NCBI GenBank assembly: GCA_963759125.1
Contig: CAVWXN010000005.1
Coordinates: 62,001-126,000, forward strand
Origin: JABDQA01 sp963759125
GTDB taxonomy: Bacteria > Desulfobacterota > Desulfobulbia > Desulfobulbales > Desulfocapsaceae
Direction: 5' to 3'
DNA: 64,000 bases
In this document: positions 1-9,064 of the stretch, in pieces
How positions within the stretch are numbered: the first letter of the stretch is position 1
Layout of the letters: the number at the start of each line of letters is the position of its first letter
Notes under the pieces: model-generated
The model's database searches: none
Told to the model about the DNA's origin: nothing
What the model saw: only the letters and a program-made list of their open reading frames with translations
Program-made: the position numbers and the translations under genes

Positions 1-151
1 CGGTCAGGGCACCAATGATCATAATCCCTTCGACCCCGAGATTGAGAATCCCGGAGCGCTCGGTGAAGATTTCACCAAGCGTCGCATAGAGAATTGGTGT
101 GCCGGACTGGACCGCGGCCGCCAGGAGCGGTATCAGGATATCAATGCTCAT
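1..151 (-). CDS. ABC transporter permease, BMP/nucleoside type (3'-truncated by window)
   Basis: This is the N-terminal 50 residues of an inner-membrane permease; the rest lies beyond base 1. The reading MSIDILIPLLAAAVQSGTPI followed by an LGEIFTERSGILNLGVEG segment is the typical beginning of the second permease of BMP-type (nucleoside/purine) importers, YufQ/NupQ-like. Its ATG lies inside the end of the upstream permease gene (11-base overlap), so the two are translationally coupled and probably form the heterodimeric channel. The ATPase of this importer is not visible and may follow downstream outside the window. Confidence 0.85.
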   Translation of the reverse strand, partial: MSIDILIPLLAAAVQSGTPILYATLGEIFTERSGILNLGVEGIMIIGALT

Positions 152-1238
152 GGGCTTTCCTGGTGACCACGATTCGATAGGAGGTAAAGAGTCCGCCGGC
201 CAGGACCGTCAGCAGCAACAGCCCCTCGATAATACCGCCGAAGGCGGCGGGAACCTGGAGATCGAGCTGTAATGCTTCCACGCCGACCCTGAGACCGGCC
301 AGCATAAAGGATGCCACCCCTATATAAAAAGGGTTCAACCTGGCCAGCCAGGCAACGACGATGGCAGTGTAACCGTAGCCCGCCATGATACTGGGCTGCA
401 GCCTGTTGATGGTCGACGAAGCCTCGAGAAATCCGGCCCAGGCGGCCAGCGCGCCGCTGAGCACCATGACCAGCATGACCAATCTATCGTAGGGGATACC
501 CGCATACTTTGCGGCCCTGACATTGTCACCACTGGCCTTAATTTCATAGCCGAGGCGGCTGTATTTGAGAAAAACCCAGAAACTCACTCCCAGCACCAGG
601 CAGTGCACCAGACCCCAGCTGTAATTGGTGCTGCCAATTTTGCCGACAATGGCCGCTTCAGAGAACTCAGGTGTCATCGGGAAACCGAAGCTGGCCGGAT
701 CCTTCCAGATCCCATAGACAAGATAGTCGAGGATCAGAATGGCAATATAGTTCATCATCAGGGTGACGATGATTTCATTGGTTTTCAGTTTCTGCCTCAG
801 CACGGCAGGAATCAGCCCCCAGACACCTCCGGCCACTGCGGCCATGATTATCATCAAGGGGAGCACGACGTAGGAAGGCGACTCCGGCAGCGACAGGGCC
901 ACCCAGGTTGCACCCACGGCACCAAGAGCGAACTGCCCTTCTGCTCCGATGTTCCAGACTTGCAGTTTGAAAGCCAGGGCCACGCCGAGCGAACAGAGAA
1001 ATATAGGAGTGGCTTTGATGATTGCATCTTCCAGGGCATAGCGATTGCCAAAGGCCCCTTTGAATAATACGACAATGCCCTCGATTGGGGAGGTCCCTCC
1101 GATATAAAGAACTATCCCACTGAGCAGCAGCGATAAACTGATCGCCGCCGCCAAAACAAGACAGGAGCCCCAGCCGAGGGGCTCCTGTCGCTTTACGACC
1201 CGAATTATAGGCATATGTTTACTGAATGAGCATTTCAC
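141..1238 (-). CDS. ABC transporter permease, BMP/nucleoside type
   Basis: Inner-membrane permease of 365 residues, YufP/NupP-like. It has about ten hydrophobic segments and the family hallmark NIGAEGQFALGAVGA at roughly residues 96-110, followed by KLKTNEIIVTLMMNYIA. It should form one half of the channel that takes a nucleoside or related ligand from the BMP binding protein encoded just upstream (97-base gap). The start is uncertain: the ATG at 1238 and one at 1214 are both possible, and neither has a clear ribosome-binding site. It overlaps the next permease gene by 11 bases. Confidence 0.88.
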   Translation of the reverse strand: MKCSFSKHMPIIRVVKRQEPLGWGSCLVLAAAISLSLLLSGIVLYIGGTSPIEGIVVLFKGAFGNRYALEDAIIKATPIFLCSLGVALAFKLQVWNIGAEGQFALGAVGATWVALSLPESPSYVVLPLMIIMAAVAGGVWGLIPAVLRQKLKTNEIIVTLMMNYIAILILDYLVYGIWKDPASFGFPMTPEFSEAAIVGKIGSTNYSWGLVHCLVLGVSFWVFLKYSRLGYEIKASGDNVRAAKYAGIPYDRLVMLVMVLSGALAAWAGFLEASSTINRLQPSIMAGYGYTAIVVAWLARLNPFYIGVASFMLAGLRVGVEALQLDLQVPAAFGGIIEGLLLLTVLAGGLFTSYRIVVTRKAHEH

Positions 1239-1334
1239 AAATCGCGGTAATAATTGCTCATCCCGCGATTCACGAAGTGCCCGGGTTAAGGGACGGCAGA
1301 CGGATGCATCTGCCGTCTGAATCTTCCTGCCGAG

Positions 1335-2393
1335 TTATTCGGTGGTACCGATGACTCCCTGGACAAACCAGGTCATACCGAGCATGTCTGGGTCGCTCAT
1401 GGCGGTGCCGGCAGCAACTTTCTCAGCGCCGGACTGATCTTTGATCGGACCCATGAAGACTTTCTCGCCGCCTATGATGGCCTCTTTTTTGGCCATTACT
1501 TTGTCCTGCACTTCTTTGGGCACCATGTCGCTCATCGGAGCCAGGTCGACAATACCGTCAGCCAGTCCAGGCCAGTGTGCTTCAGCCTTCCAGGTTCCTT
1601 CTTTGACCTTGTTGACGGTATCGACGTAGAATGGACCCCAGTCCCAGATCGGTGCAGTCAGATGGGCCTTCGGGGCGAACTGGCTCATGTCAGAATTATA
1701 GCCGACTGAGTAAACGCCTTTTTCCTCGGCGGCTTCCTGCGGCCCCGGAGAGTCCTGATGCTGGGCAATGACATCGGCGCCTACATCGAGCAGCGACTTG
1801 GCTGCCTCTTTCTCAGTGGCAGGATCATACCAGGTCTTGGTCCAGACCACCCTGACCGTCACTTCCGGATTCATTGACTGAGCACCGAGGGTAAAGGCGT
1901 TGATGCCTCTGATAACCTCAGGGATCGGAAAAGCTGCCACGTAGCCGATGGTGTTCGATTTGGTCATTGCCCCGGCAACCATGCCGGAGAGATAGCGGGC
2001 CTGATACATGCGGCCAAAATAGTTACCCATATTGTCCGCCGTCTTGAACCCTGAACAGTGCATGAAGGTGGTCTCGGGAAACTGCTTGGCTACCTTGAGC
2101 ATCGGATCCATATAGCCAAAGCTGGTGGCGAAAATTACGTCATACCCTTTGCGGGCCATATTCAACATGACACGCTCTGAGTCAGGACCTTCAGCAACGG
2201 CCTCGACATAGGAGGTTGTCACCCCATCCATTTTCTCCAGCTCCAGCCGCCCTTTATCATGGGCAAAGGACCAACCGGCATCACCGATCGGTGACACATA
2301 GACGAAACCGACATTCATATCCTCGGCCGACGCCTGTGAAATGCAGAGCCCGATAGCGAGCAATGCCGTGGTAAGAATTTTACTCAAACGCAT
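1335..2393 (-). CDS. BMP family ABC transporter substrate-binding protein
   Basis: Periplasmic binding protein of 352 residues from the basic membrane protein/PnrA family, whose characterised members bind nucleosides. A signal peptide (about residues 1-23, ending SQASA) is followed by DMNVGFVYVSPIGDAGWSFA, the typical first strand and ligand loop. No lipobox cysteine is seen, so it is likely soluble rather than a lipoprotein. The start is set by an AGGAGGA Shine-Dalgarno 5-6 bases upstream of the ATG. It begins only 33 bases after the amino-acid ABC ATPase stop, so the two importers probably share a transcript. The ligand cannot be told from the sequence. Confidence 0.88.
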   Translation of the reverse strand: MRLSKILTTALLAIGLCISQASAEDMNVGFVYVSPIGDAGWSFAHDKGRLELEKMDGVTTSYVEAVAEGPDSERVMLNMARKGYDVIFATSFGYMDPMLKVAKQFPETTFMHCSGFKTADNMGNYFGRMYQARYLSGMVAGAMTKSNTIGYVAAFPIPEVIRGINAFTLGAQSMNPEVTVRVVWTKTWYDPATEKEAAKSLLDVGADVIAQHQDSPGPQEAAEEKGVYSVGYNSDMSQFAPKAHLTAPIWDWGPFYVDTVNKVKEGTWKAEAHWPGLADGIVDLAPMSDMVPKEVQDKVMAKKEAIIGGEKVFMGPIKDQSGAEKVAAGTAMSDPDMLGMTWFVQGVIGTTE

Positions 2394-2426
2394 GTATTCC
2401 TCCTGCTAAACAAATCTTTTTAGAAT

Positions 2427-3161
2427 TTATAAAACCTGTTTTAAGAACAATTTTGTTCGATCTTCTCTTGGTTCAATAAAAAAGTGTTCCGGGGTGCCCT
2501 CTTCAACCACCTTGCCTTCATCCATGAACAGCACGCGGTCGGCTACCTCTCGGGCAAACCCCATCTCATGGGTCACCACCATCATCGTCATTCCTTCCCG
2601 AGCCAGCGTCTTCATAACGTCGAGGACCTCACCGACCATCTCCGGATCCAATGCCGAAGTCGGCTCGTCGAAGAGCATTACTTTGGGGTCCATGGCCAAC
2701 GCCCGGGCTATCGCCACCCGCTGCTGCTGCCCGCCGGACAACCGTGATGGATATTCACTTTCCTTTTCGCCAATGCCGACCTTGAGCAGCAACGCCCGGG
2801 CCTTCTCCTGGGCATCCTTTTTATTGCGCTTGCGCACCCGCTGCTGGGCCAGGGTCAGATTCTCCAGCACCGTCTTGTGGGGAAAGAGGTTGAACTGCTG
2901 GAAAACCATACCAACCTCGGCCCTGATCTTGTTGATATTGGTCTTACGGTCGGAAATATCCACGCCGTCGATGAACACGTGACCTTCGGTGAACTTCTCC
3001 AGCCCGTTCACACAGCGGATAAAAGTGGATTTACCGGAACCGGAAGGGCCGATGATGCAAACCACCTCGCCCTTGTCGACTTTCGTTGAAACGCCGTCAA
3101 CGGCACGCACGGTGACCCCGCGGCCAGTGAAAATTTTTGTGACATTCTCAGCTCTAATCAC
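2427..3161 (-). CDS. polar amino-acid ABC transporter ATPase (GlnQ-like)
   Basis: ATPase subunit of a polar amino-acid importer, 244 residues, the family's usual size. Visible motifs are Walker A GPSGSGKST, Q-loop VFQQFNLFPH, signature LSGGQQQR, Walker B VMLFDEPTSALDP and the switch histidine in VVTHEMG. I chose the GTG at 3161 rather than the longer frame that opens at 3218. It has a GGAGGT ribosome-binding site nine bases upstream, gives the expected N-terminus VIRAENVTKIF, and overlaps the permease stop by a few bases, which indicates coupling. It energises the permease and binding protein encoded immediately upstream. Confidence 0.9.
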   Translation of the reverse strand: MIRAENVTKIFTGRGVTVRAVDGVSTKVDKGEVVCIIGPSGSGKSTFIRCVNGLEKFTEGHVFIDGVDISDRKTNINKIRAEVGMVFQQFNLFPHKTVLENLTLAQQRVRKRNKKDAQEKARALLLKVGIGEKESEYPSRLSGGQQQRVAIARALAMDPKVMLFDEPTSALDPEMVGEVLDVMKTLAREGMTMMVVTHEMGFAREVADRVLFMDEGKVVEEGTPEHFFIEPREDRTKLFLKQVL

Positions 3162-4113
3162 TGACTCTGTACCTCCGCTCCAGATAGAAGACAAATTGTG
3201 ACAGGATCGACGTGACAATCAGGTACATGGCGGCAACCACCAGCCAGATCTCGAAGGTGGCAAACGTCGAAGTGATAATCTCACGGCCCGACTTGGTCAG
3301 ATCTGTGATGGCAATTACCGATACCAGCGATGAATCCTTGATGAGGCTGATGAATTGACCTGACAGCGGCGGCAGAATCCGTTTGAAGGCCTGGGGCAGG
3401 ATGACATCTATCATCGCCTGGGGCATACTCATTCCCAGCGACCGGGCAGCCTCCATTTGTCCCTTGGCTATGGACTGGATGCCGGCCCTGATGATTTCGG
3501 CCACATAAGCCCCGGCAAAGAGCGCCAACGCCCCTATTCCCGCAACGTTGCGGTCGAGATTAAAAACCGTTCCGAAAAAGAAATAGGCGATAAAGATCTG
3601 CACCAGCAGCGGTGTCCCCCTGATCACCTCGACATAAATGGCGGCCAGGGTTCTCACCGTGTAATTCTTGGAAATTTTCATCAACCCGGCGATCAGGCCG
3701 ATGAGAAGACCGAAGACGCTCGACACGGCCGATATCCACATGGTGGTCCAGAGTCCGGTGAGCAGCGGCCCCATATTCCATTCGTAGACAAAACCTATGG
3801 TATCGCCTTCGAAGAGGTCTTCTCCTGCATCAACCTTGACGGTCTCGCCGTCGACAATCAGCTGCTGCTGTTCCCCGTCCAGAGAAACGAGATCTACAAC
3901 AGCTTCACTGCCGGAGACCGAGACGTTTTTAACCACCCCGTCAAAAGGCGTTTTTATTACGTCTTCGGACTTGTAAAGGAAATACTGCGGGACCCGGTAC
4001 CAGCGCCATTCATAATCAATGCGTGATACCGAGCCATAGATTCCTGCGGCCGTCACTATCAGGATGACGGCCAGCAGGAGTTTCCAGGGCCACACTTTGT
4101 CAGTGGCAATCAC
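3154..4113 (-). CDS. polar amino-acid ABC transporter permease with extracytoplasmic insertion
   Basis: HisM/GlnP-family permease of 319 residues, longer than the usual 220-250. TM1 (about residues 10-28) is followed by about 90 polar residues (30-118) before the standard permease core. The core carries GLWTTMWISAVSSVFGLLIG and the EAA loop EAARSLGMSMPQAMIDVILP. The insertion contains TPFDGVVKNVSVSG and later VDAGEDLFEGDTIG, which read like the two strands of a lipoyl-like barrel-sandwich domain. That similarity is my own reading of the pattern. It sits between the binding-protein gene and the ATPase gene, with a short overlap at the ATPase start. Confidence 0.88.
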   Translation of the reverse strand: MIATDKVWPWKLLLAVILIVTAAGIYGSVSRIDYEWRWYRVPQYFLYKSEDVIKTPFDGVVKNVSVSGSEAVVDLVSLDGEQQQLIVDGETVKVDAGEDLFEGDTIGFVYEWNMGPLLTGLWTTMWISAVSSVFGLLIGLIAGLMKISKNYTVRTLAAIYVEVIRGTPLLVQIFIAYFFFGTVFNLDRNVAGIGALALFAGAYVAEIIRAGIQSIAKGQMEAARSLGMSMPQAMIDVILPQAFKRILPPLSGQFISLIKDSSLVSVIAITDLTKSGREIITSTFATFEIWLVVAAMYLIVTSILSQFVFYLERRYRVSD

Positions 4114-4125
4114 GTGACTTAGCCT

Positions 4126-4923
4126 CTACTGAATTTCCTTGAGCCAGGAGTCGTCGCCGAACCACTTGTTGTAGATTCTTTCATAGGTTCCGTCGTTTTT
4201 GACCTGGAACATGAAGTTGTTCAGCCAGTTCAGAAAATCAGGATCTCCCTTTTTAACGGCCCAGGCCAGAGGCTCATAGGTAAAAGGTTGGTCAAGATGA
4301 TAGATTTTTCCGCCGCCCTTCTCGGCATTGGCAATAGCGTTGAACGGCAGGTCATAGACGAAGGCATCGATTTTACCGTTGAGCAGCTCCATTACGCCTT
4401 CCTGCTCGGTCTCGTAGCTGATATAGGTGGCGTTGCCAAGCAGGCGCTTGGTGGCCTGTTCGCCGGTGGTACCAAGTTTCGAGCCAACGGTGTACTTGGG
4501 ATCGTTGAGGTCTTTATAATAGCCTATGGTTCCCTCGTGTTTATTGGCTACCAGGGCTGACTGACCGATGATGATGTAAGGCTGGGCAAAGTTGATCGAC
4601 ATATTGCGCTGCTGGGTAAGCGTCATGCCCGACATGATAATGTCAAACTTGTCGGTCAGAAGTGCTGGGATGATGCCGTCCCAGGCGGTGGAAACCAGTT
4701 CAAGTTCCACATCCATGGCCTTGGCCATGCGTTTGGCCATATCCACGTCAAAACCGATGATCTCACCCTTCTTGTTGGTGAGCTCAAACGGCATGTAACC
4801 GGGCTCCATACCGACCCGCAGTTTACCTCGCTTCTGGATCTCATCCAGAGCACCGGCAAAAAGAGCGGTGGTGCTGAGCATAAAAGCTGCCAGTACAACA
4901 CACGTCATTACTAATCTTTTCAT
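4126..4923 (-). CDS. polar amino-acid ABC transporter substrate-binding protein
   Basis: Periplasmic solute-binding protein family 3, about 265 residues. A signal peptide (MKRLVMTCVVLAAFMLSTTALFA) precedes the typical LDEIQKRGKLRVGMEPGYMPFE start of the mature domain. The GFDVDMAKRMAKAM and AWDGIIPALLTDKFDIIMSGMT motifs follow. The ATG at 4923 is preferred over an upstream in-frame ATG at 4989 because it has an AAGGAG site at the right distance and gives a clean signal peptide. It is the first gene of a leftward run: binding protein, permease, ATPase, then the BMP transporter. The ligand is likely a polar amino acid; which one cannot be told. Confidence 0.9.
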   Translation of the reverse strand: MKRLVMTCVVLAAFMLSTTALFAGALDEIQKRGKLRVGMEPGYMPFELTNKKGEIIGFDVDMAKRMAKAMDVELELVSTAWDGIIPALLTDKFDIIMSGMTLTQQRNMSINFAQPYIIIGQSALVANKHEGTIGYYKDLNDPKYTVGSKLGTTGEQATKRLLGNATYISYETEQEGVMELLNGKIDAFVYDLPFNAIANAEKGGGKIYHLDQPFTYEPLAWAVKKGDPDFLNWLNNFMFQVKNDGTYERIYNKWFGDDSWLKEIQ

Positions 4924-5566
4924 TACTGTCTCCTTTTTGATTATTGAATCGTCAAAACAGGCGGTCTGCATACACTGTGACAGCCGCATCTATCACTGCC
5001 TTCCTGGTGATTTATCCCGGTCCGAAAAGCTTCTAGTTCCGGATGCTCAGGCAACCAGAAAGAATTCCGGACAGCAGGCAAATCATGGAGGACTGGTTGG
5101 CGATCTCGTTACTGCCCCTGATATGCAGATGGTTCGTATTCGCTCTGTCCTGCTGCGAGTTGTCGAACTACCTGGGTATTCGGGTAACCTCAGATCGCAA
5201 ATCCGCCCTGTCCCTTCTCCTGCTGTAATACTTCCAGCGAAGTGCTTTTTATAACACAGCCCCTGTTCCAGAACAACTTCCTTTTCAAAATCTGTCGATA
5301 CTCCGAAGACATTATTTTCGTTTGGGCAGTGCAATGGGATTGGTCGCTCAGATGGCCTGGCTCGACACTGACGCTGGCCATCAATTCCCGCCTCAAAGCA
5401 GCGTATGTACCGTTTTGTTTTTTCAGCCATTGTTCCATTTTCCTGTTATAGTACCCCCAGCCTTGACATTAACAGCCATAAACCCAGTTTTAACCCCCCG
5501 TTTAACACTTTGACCGGTGCAGGAGTCTATCATCTAATCCGGTCATGAAGACACCTACCATCGTCT
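4924..5566. other. 640-base intergenic region, no convincing gene
   Basis: The region separates the leftward amino-acid transporter operon from the rightward yrbL-like gene and must hold both promoters. Short open frames occur on both strands (for example on the minus strand at 5190-5438), but none has a good ribosome-binding site, a recognisable motif or a neighbour that supports it. A TTGACA near 5464 is a possible -35 box for the yrbL-like gene, though no clear -10 follows at standard spacing. Confidence 0.4.
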
Positions 5567-6175
5567 ATGATAGTTCTCGATGACAGTTCCTTGATTGGCC
5601 GCGGAACCCTGCGGGCCTGCTATCTGCACCCGCAAAACGGGAAACTGATAATTAAAGTACCGCTTCCGGACCGGGAGGGGGGAGAAGAGGCCAACAACCA
5701 CGAATTGCTGAGCTACCAGAAGATCCGGCAACACCATGAGGAACTTGATCATATCAGCCACTGCCACGGTTTCACAGAGACGGACAGGGGTGCAGGCCTG
5801 ATCTGTGATTGTATCCGCGACTGCAATGGTGATATCGCCAAGACGATCTGGGATGTAGTGGTCTACCAGGAAACTTGCGATATCGAGGAACTCTTGGAGG
5901 TGGCCACCACTCTATGCGACTACCTTATAGCCAACGACTTGTTTTTATTCGACATTAACCTGAAAAACATCGTTTTGAAGAGAACGGAAGACAACGGCTA
6001 TCGCGCCTACGCAATAGATTTGAAAGGTCCCTACGACAACAAGGAATTCCTAAAGTTGTCGAGCCGAATTAAATTTCTGGCCCGGAAAAAACTTAAACGG
6101 CGGTCAAAACAGCTGTTGGAGCGAATCGTGCAGTTCCGTGAGCAGCGGGAACTACTCAAAAAACTGGATAAATAG
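5567..6175 (+). CDS. YrbL family protein (kinase-like fold)
   Basis: Predicted cytoplasmic protein of 202 residues related to YrbL, a PhoP-regulated family whose biochemical role is not established. The N-terminal LIGRGTLRACYLHPQNGKLIIKV resembles a glycine loop plus lysine strand of a small kinase-like fold. The central LFLFDINLKNIVL segment corresponds to the catalytic-loop region (D-x-x-x-x-N), and AIDLKGP sits where the metal-binding D would be. The C-terminus is strongly basic. It is convergent with the J-domain gene, 19 bases apart. No strong ribosome-binding site precedes the ATG, so the start is moderately certain. Confidence 0.75.
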   Translation: MIVLDDSSLIGRGTLRACYLHPQNGKLIIKVPLPDREGGEEANNHELLSYQKIRQHHEELDHISHCHGFTETDRGAGLICDCIRDCNGDIAKTIWDVVVYQETCDIEELLEVATTLCDYLIANDLFLFDINLKNIVLKRTEDNGYRAYAIDLKGPYDNKEFLKLSSRIKFLARKKLKRRSKQLLERIVQFREQRELLKKLDK

Positions 6176-6194
6176 AGTTCGAGTCGAGGTCTAA

Positions 6195-7004
6195 TCAGAT
6201 CTGCTCCAGACTTAGATACAAATCACCTCTGCCGCTTTCACCAACCTTGCCCCTGCCGCGCAGTCGCAACTTGGTTCCCGTTCTGCTGCCAGGCGGAATT
6301 TTGACCCTCAGCATTTCCTGACCTTCGGGTCCCTCGCTCACCACCCTTACGCTTTTGCCCTGCTGCAGCTCCTCCCGGGTCAAGCGCATCAGATAGGTCA
6401 CATCTTCAGGTGCGGGCTGCCGGGCTTGCGGGGCCGGCTCCGCCTGCTCTTTCTGACTCCCCAGCAGTGATCCGAAGGTCCTGCCCAGGCCTTTGAGCAA
6501 CGATGGTGACTGCCCGTTACCAAGCCCTTTACCCGCAGATTTCAGCAACGCCGGACCAGCGATGGAGCCAAGCATGAACAGACCGCCGATAAACAATCCC
6601 TTGCCGCCAAAGAAACTCTGTCGGACAAAACGGCTCGAGGACCTGAACCCACTGCGCTGGAACTCCTGCAGCAGTCCCTGGAACATGGCCTGAAAACGGG
6701 GGTCACGAAACAGATCCCGGAGAATGTCTTCCTGGCTGTAGGAGAATCCTCCCTGCCCTGCGTCATGCTGCCAGTTCACTCCGGCCGCCTTAGCCGCATC
6801 ATACTGTGATCGCTTTTGCGGATCGGTCAGGACGCCATAGGCTTCAGCGATTTCCTTGAATTTTTCTTCCGCCTGCGGGTCTTCGGGGTTACGATCCGGG
6901 TGGTATTGCATCGCCAGTTTCCGATACTGGCTGCGTATCTGCTCATCATCCGATTCAGGTGTGACCCCAAGAATCCTGTAATAGTCTTTCATTCCTGCTT
7001 CCAT
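6195..7004 (-). CDS. J-domain co-chaperone
   Basis: DnaJ/CbpA-type protein of 269 residues (265 if the internal ATG at 6992 is used; that ATG has GGA-rich sequence upstream and directly gives MKDYYRILGV). The J domain occupies about residues 5-70 and contains the HPD motif (MQYHPDRNPED), which stimulates Hsp70 ATPase. A glycine- and phenylalanine-containing linker follows, with a hydrophobic segment (GGLFIGGLFMLGSIAGPALL) that could contact membrane. The C-terminal 70 residues (VTYLMRLTREELQQGKSV, VKIPPGSRTGTKLRLRGRGKVG) are a single DnaJ C-terminal substrate-binding domain. There is no zinc finger. It stands alone, convergent with the yrbL-like gene. Confidence 0.85.
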   Translation of the reverse strand: MEAGMKDYYRILGVTPESDDEQIRSQYRKLAMQYHPDRNPEDPQAEEKFKEIAEAYGVLTDPQKRSQYDAAKAAGVNWQHDAGQGGFSYSQEDILRDLFRDPRFQAMFQGLLQEFQRSGFRSSSRFVRQSFFGGKGLFIGGLFMLGSIAGPALLKSAGKGLGNGQSPSLLKGLGRTFGSLLGSQKEQAEPAPQARQPAPEDVTYLMRLTREELQQGKSVRVVSEGPEGQEMLRVKIPPGSRTGTKLRLRGRGKVGESGRGDLYLSLEQI

Positions 7005-7244
7005 TCGCCTGCGCCCAAACTCCTGATTAAACTTCTGTCCGGCTCCACTCTGTGCCGATGCTACCCTGAACTATAAAAAGCGAGGGAAAAAATGCCAGCT
7101 TTTAGCTGGAAAGACATTTTCTCAATACGCTCAAACGGCAGAAAACCTGGTTGCCGCTTGTATCGACCGCAAGAGTCGTTTATGGTGGTAGCGAATCGTT
7201 TATTCAATGGATTGTTTCTGATTCTCTATACATCCTGATCATCG

Positions 7245-8543
7245 ATGAGCGCAAAAATCCGCCAACCCCATTCCCCCATATCCGGATTTATCTTTCATCT
7301 CCACCCGAGAAAGGTGGCCGCGGAAACCATCAGATTCACCCTCAGCTTCGGATTGGGCGGCATGGCGGCAACCCTCTTTCTGGTCCTGGCGGTGACCGGC
7401 GTACTGCAACTCTTGAGTTATTCTTCAGACAGCACGGCTGCCTATCAGTCGATCATCCTTATGTATGCCGGATCGTCGCTGGCCGGTTTTGTACGAAACG
7501 TGCATCATTGGGCAGGGAATCTTCTTGTCATCGTCGCCTTGCTGCATCTGCTCAGGGTCTACCTTACCGGGGCGCTCGGCCAGGGCCGCAGACTGAACTG
7601 GCTGATCGGTTGCACCTTATTTCTTCTCGTGCTGTTGGCCAATTTTACCGGCTACCTGCTGCCCTGGGATCAATTGGCCTTCTGGGCGGTTACCATATTC
7701 ACCAACATGGTAACCTACGTACCGCTGATAGGTGATCCACTGGGCGAGCTCCTTCGGGGTTCGGACGAGGTGGGGCCGGCGACCCTGGCTAATTTCTTTG
7801 CCATTCATGTGGGCTTGATTCCTCCTCTGATCATCATCCTGCTGATCTACCATTTCTGGTTGATTCGCAAAGCAGGCGGGCTGGTGCGATCCCGAAAAGG
7901 AGAAGCAAATGCACCAATGGTTCCCACGGTGCCCACCTTGATCTCAAGGGAGGCGGCGGTTGGCTTTGGTCTCTGCGCCCTGCTCTTTCTCTTTTCAGCT
8001 CTGGTCGATGCCCCGCTTGACGACATCGCCAATCCGGGCCAAAGCCCCAATCCGGCCAAGGCAGCCTGGTATTTCATGGGCCTTCAGGAACTGCTGCTTC
8101 ACCTGCATCCGGTTTTCGCCATCTGCATCGTTCCCCTGCTGATGCTCCTCTTGCTGGCCATGCTTCCTTTCCTCAGGCAGGCTGCGCTGGAACCCGGCAT
8201 CTGGTGTGGAGGGAGTCGAGGCAGGTGGACGGCGGCCGGTTCTTTCTTGGTCGGGCTGCTTGGTGTCATCATCTGGGTAATCGTCGACGAGTTCGTCTTT
8301 AAAATAAGCGGCTCAGAACATTTTCTCACTCCCTGGCTGAGCCGCGGCATCGTTCCGTTGCTTTCCCTGATCCTTCTATCCGGGCTGGTATACCGGCTCC
8401 TGAGACTGAGAAAATCTCCACCTTCTGAGTCGATCATGGCCGTGACCCTGCTCTGTTTGGGCATCGTCTGCGGTCTCACTGTCATCGGCATCTGGTTCCG
8501 GGGACCAGGCATGGCACTGGGTTTCTTTTTTCTGAAAGGATGA
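7245..8543 (+). CDS. cytochrome b (b6f-type, fused N and C domains)
   Basis: Integral-membrane dihaem cytochrome b of 432 residues with both the four-helix haem domain and the subunit-IV-like domain. Axial histidine candidates are H87 or H88 with H101, and H188 with H203. Fourteen residues lie between H188 and H203, as in cytochrome b6 rather than bc1. The quinol-site PEWY is replaced by KAAWY (in PNPAKAAWYFMGLQELLLH). It overlaps or abuts the Rieske gene and is followed by an octahaem cytochrome. The three should form a quinol-oxidising complex feeding electrons to periplasmic cytochromes. About eight to ten transmembrane helices are visible. Confidence 0.92.
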   Translation: MSAKIRQPHSPISGFIFHLHPRKVAAETIRFTLSFGLGGMAATLFLVLAVTGVLQLLSYSSDSTAAYQSIILMYAGSSLAGFVRNVHHWAGNLLVIVALLHLLRVYLTGALGQGRRLNWLIGCTLFLLVLLANFTGYLLPWDQLAFWAVTIFTNMVTYVPLIGDPLGELLRGSDEVGPATLANFFAIHVGLIPPLIIILLIYHFWLIRKAGGLVRSRKGEANAPMVPTVPTLISREAAVGFGLCALLFLFSALVDAPLDDIANPGQSPNPAKAAWYFMGLQELLLHLHPVFAICIVPLLMLLLLAMLPFLRQAALEPGIWCGGSRGRWTAAGSFLVGLLGVIIWVIVDEFVFKISGSEHFLTPWLSRGIVPLLSLILLSGLVYRLLRLRKSPPSESIMAVTLLCLGIVCGLTVIGIWFRGPGMALGFFFLKG

Positions 8544-8548
8544 CAGCC

Positions 8549-9064
8549 ATGGAACAGGATCACCGCCTGAGGCAGGACTATCCCGAGCAGCCCAGACGTC
8601 GAACCCTGCTTAACCGGCTCTGGGCCTTGATCGGCCTACTGGCTTTTATTGAGCTGGGCTGGCTCGGTTCCTCTATCCTGAAATCTCGGAAAACGAGAAA
8701 TACTCGGCTGCAGGGAACAAAGTGGATCGAAGCGGGTCGGGCCGAAGCCCTCGTACCGGGAGACGTCAAAGCCGTCCCCGAAGGCATGTTGTTCCTTGCC
8801 CGACTTGAAGACGACGGATTCATAGCGCTGTCCAGAACCTGTACCCACCTTGGCTGTGCCATTTCCTGGGATAAAGAGCAGGAGAAATTCGTCTGTCCCT
8901 GTCATGGCTCGACCTTCGACCGTGCGGGTGCGGTTCTGTCTTCCCCGGCTATTCGACCGCTCGATTTCTACCAGGTTCGCATCGAGAACGGTCATATCAG
9001 GATAGATGTCTCAAAAGCCCATAGACGGGAGTCGTTCGACCCGTCGCAAACGACCCGGGTGTGA
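8549..9064 (+). CDS. Rieske iron-sulfur protein
   Basis: Membrane-anchored 2Fe-2S protein of about 171 residues. A cytoplasmic basic stretch (RRRTLLNRLW) leads into one transmembrane helix (ALIGLLAFIELGWLGSSIL), followed by a periplasmic Rieske fold. Ligand motifs are CTHLGC and CPCHGS: first Cys and His of CTH, first Cys and His of CPCH, with the remaining two cysteines giving the stabilising disulfide. Two starts are possible. ATG at 8540 overlaps the cytochrome b stop, and ATG at 8549 lies eight bases after an AAAGGA site; I prefer the latter. It is the electron acceptor from quinol in the cytochrome b complex. Confidence 0.92.
   Translation: MEQDHRLRQDYPEQPRRRTLLNRLWALIGLLAFIELGWLGSSILKSRKTRNTRLQGTKWIEAGRAEALVPGDVKAVPEGMLFLARLEDDGFIALSRTCTHLGCAISWDKEQEKFVCPCHGSTFDRAGAVLSSPAIRPLDFYQVRIENGHIRIDVSKAHRRESFDPSQTTRV

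Noticed and set aside
5190..5438. Short minus-strand open frame between the amino-acid transporter and yrbL-like genes
   Set aside because: No ribosome-binding site, no recognisable motif and no support from neighbours.
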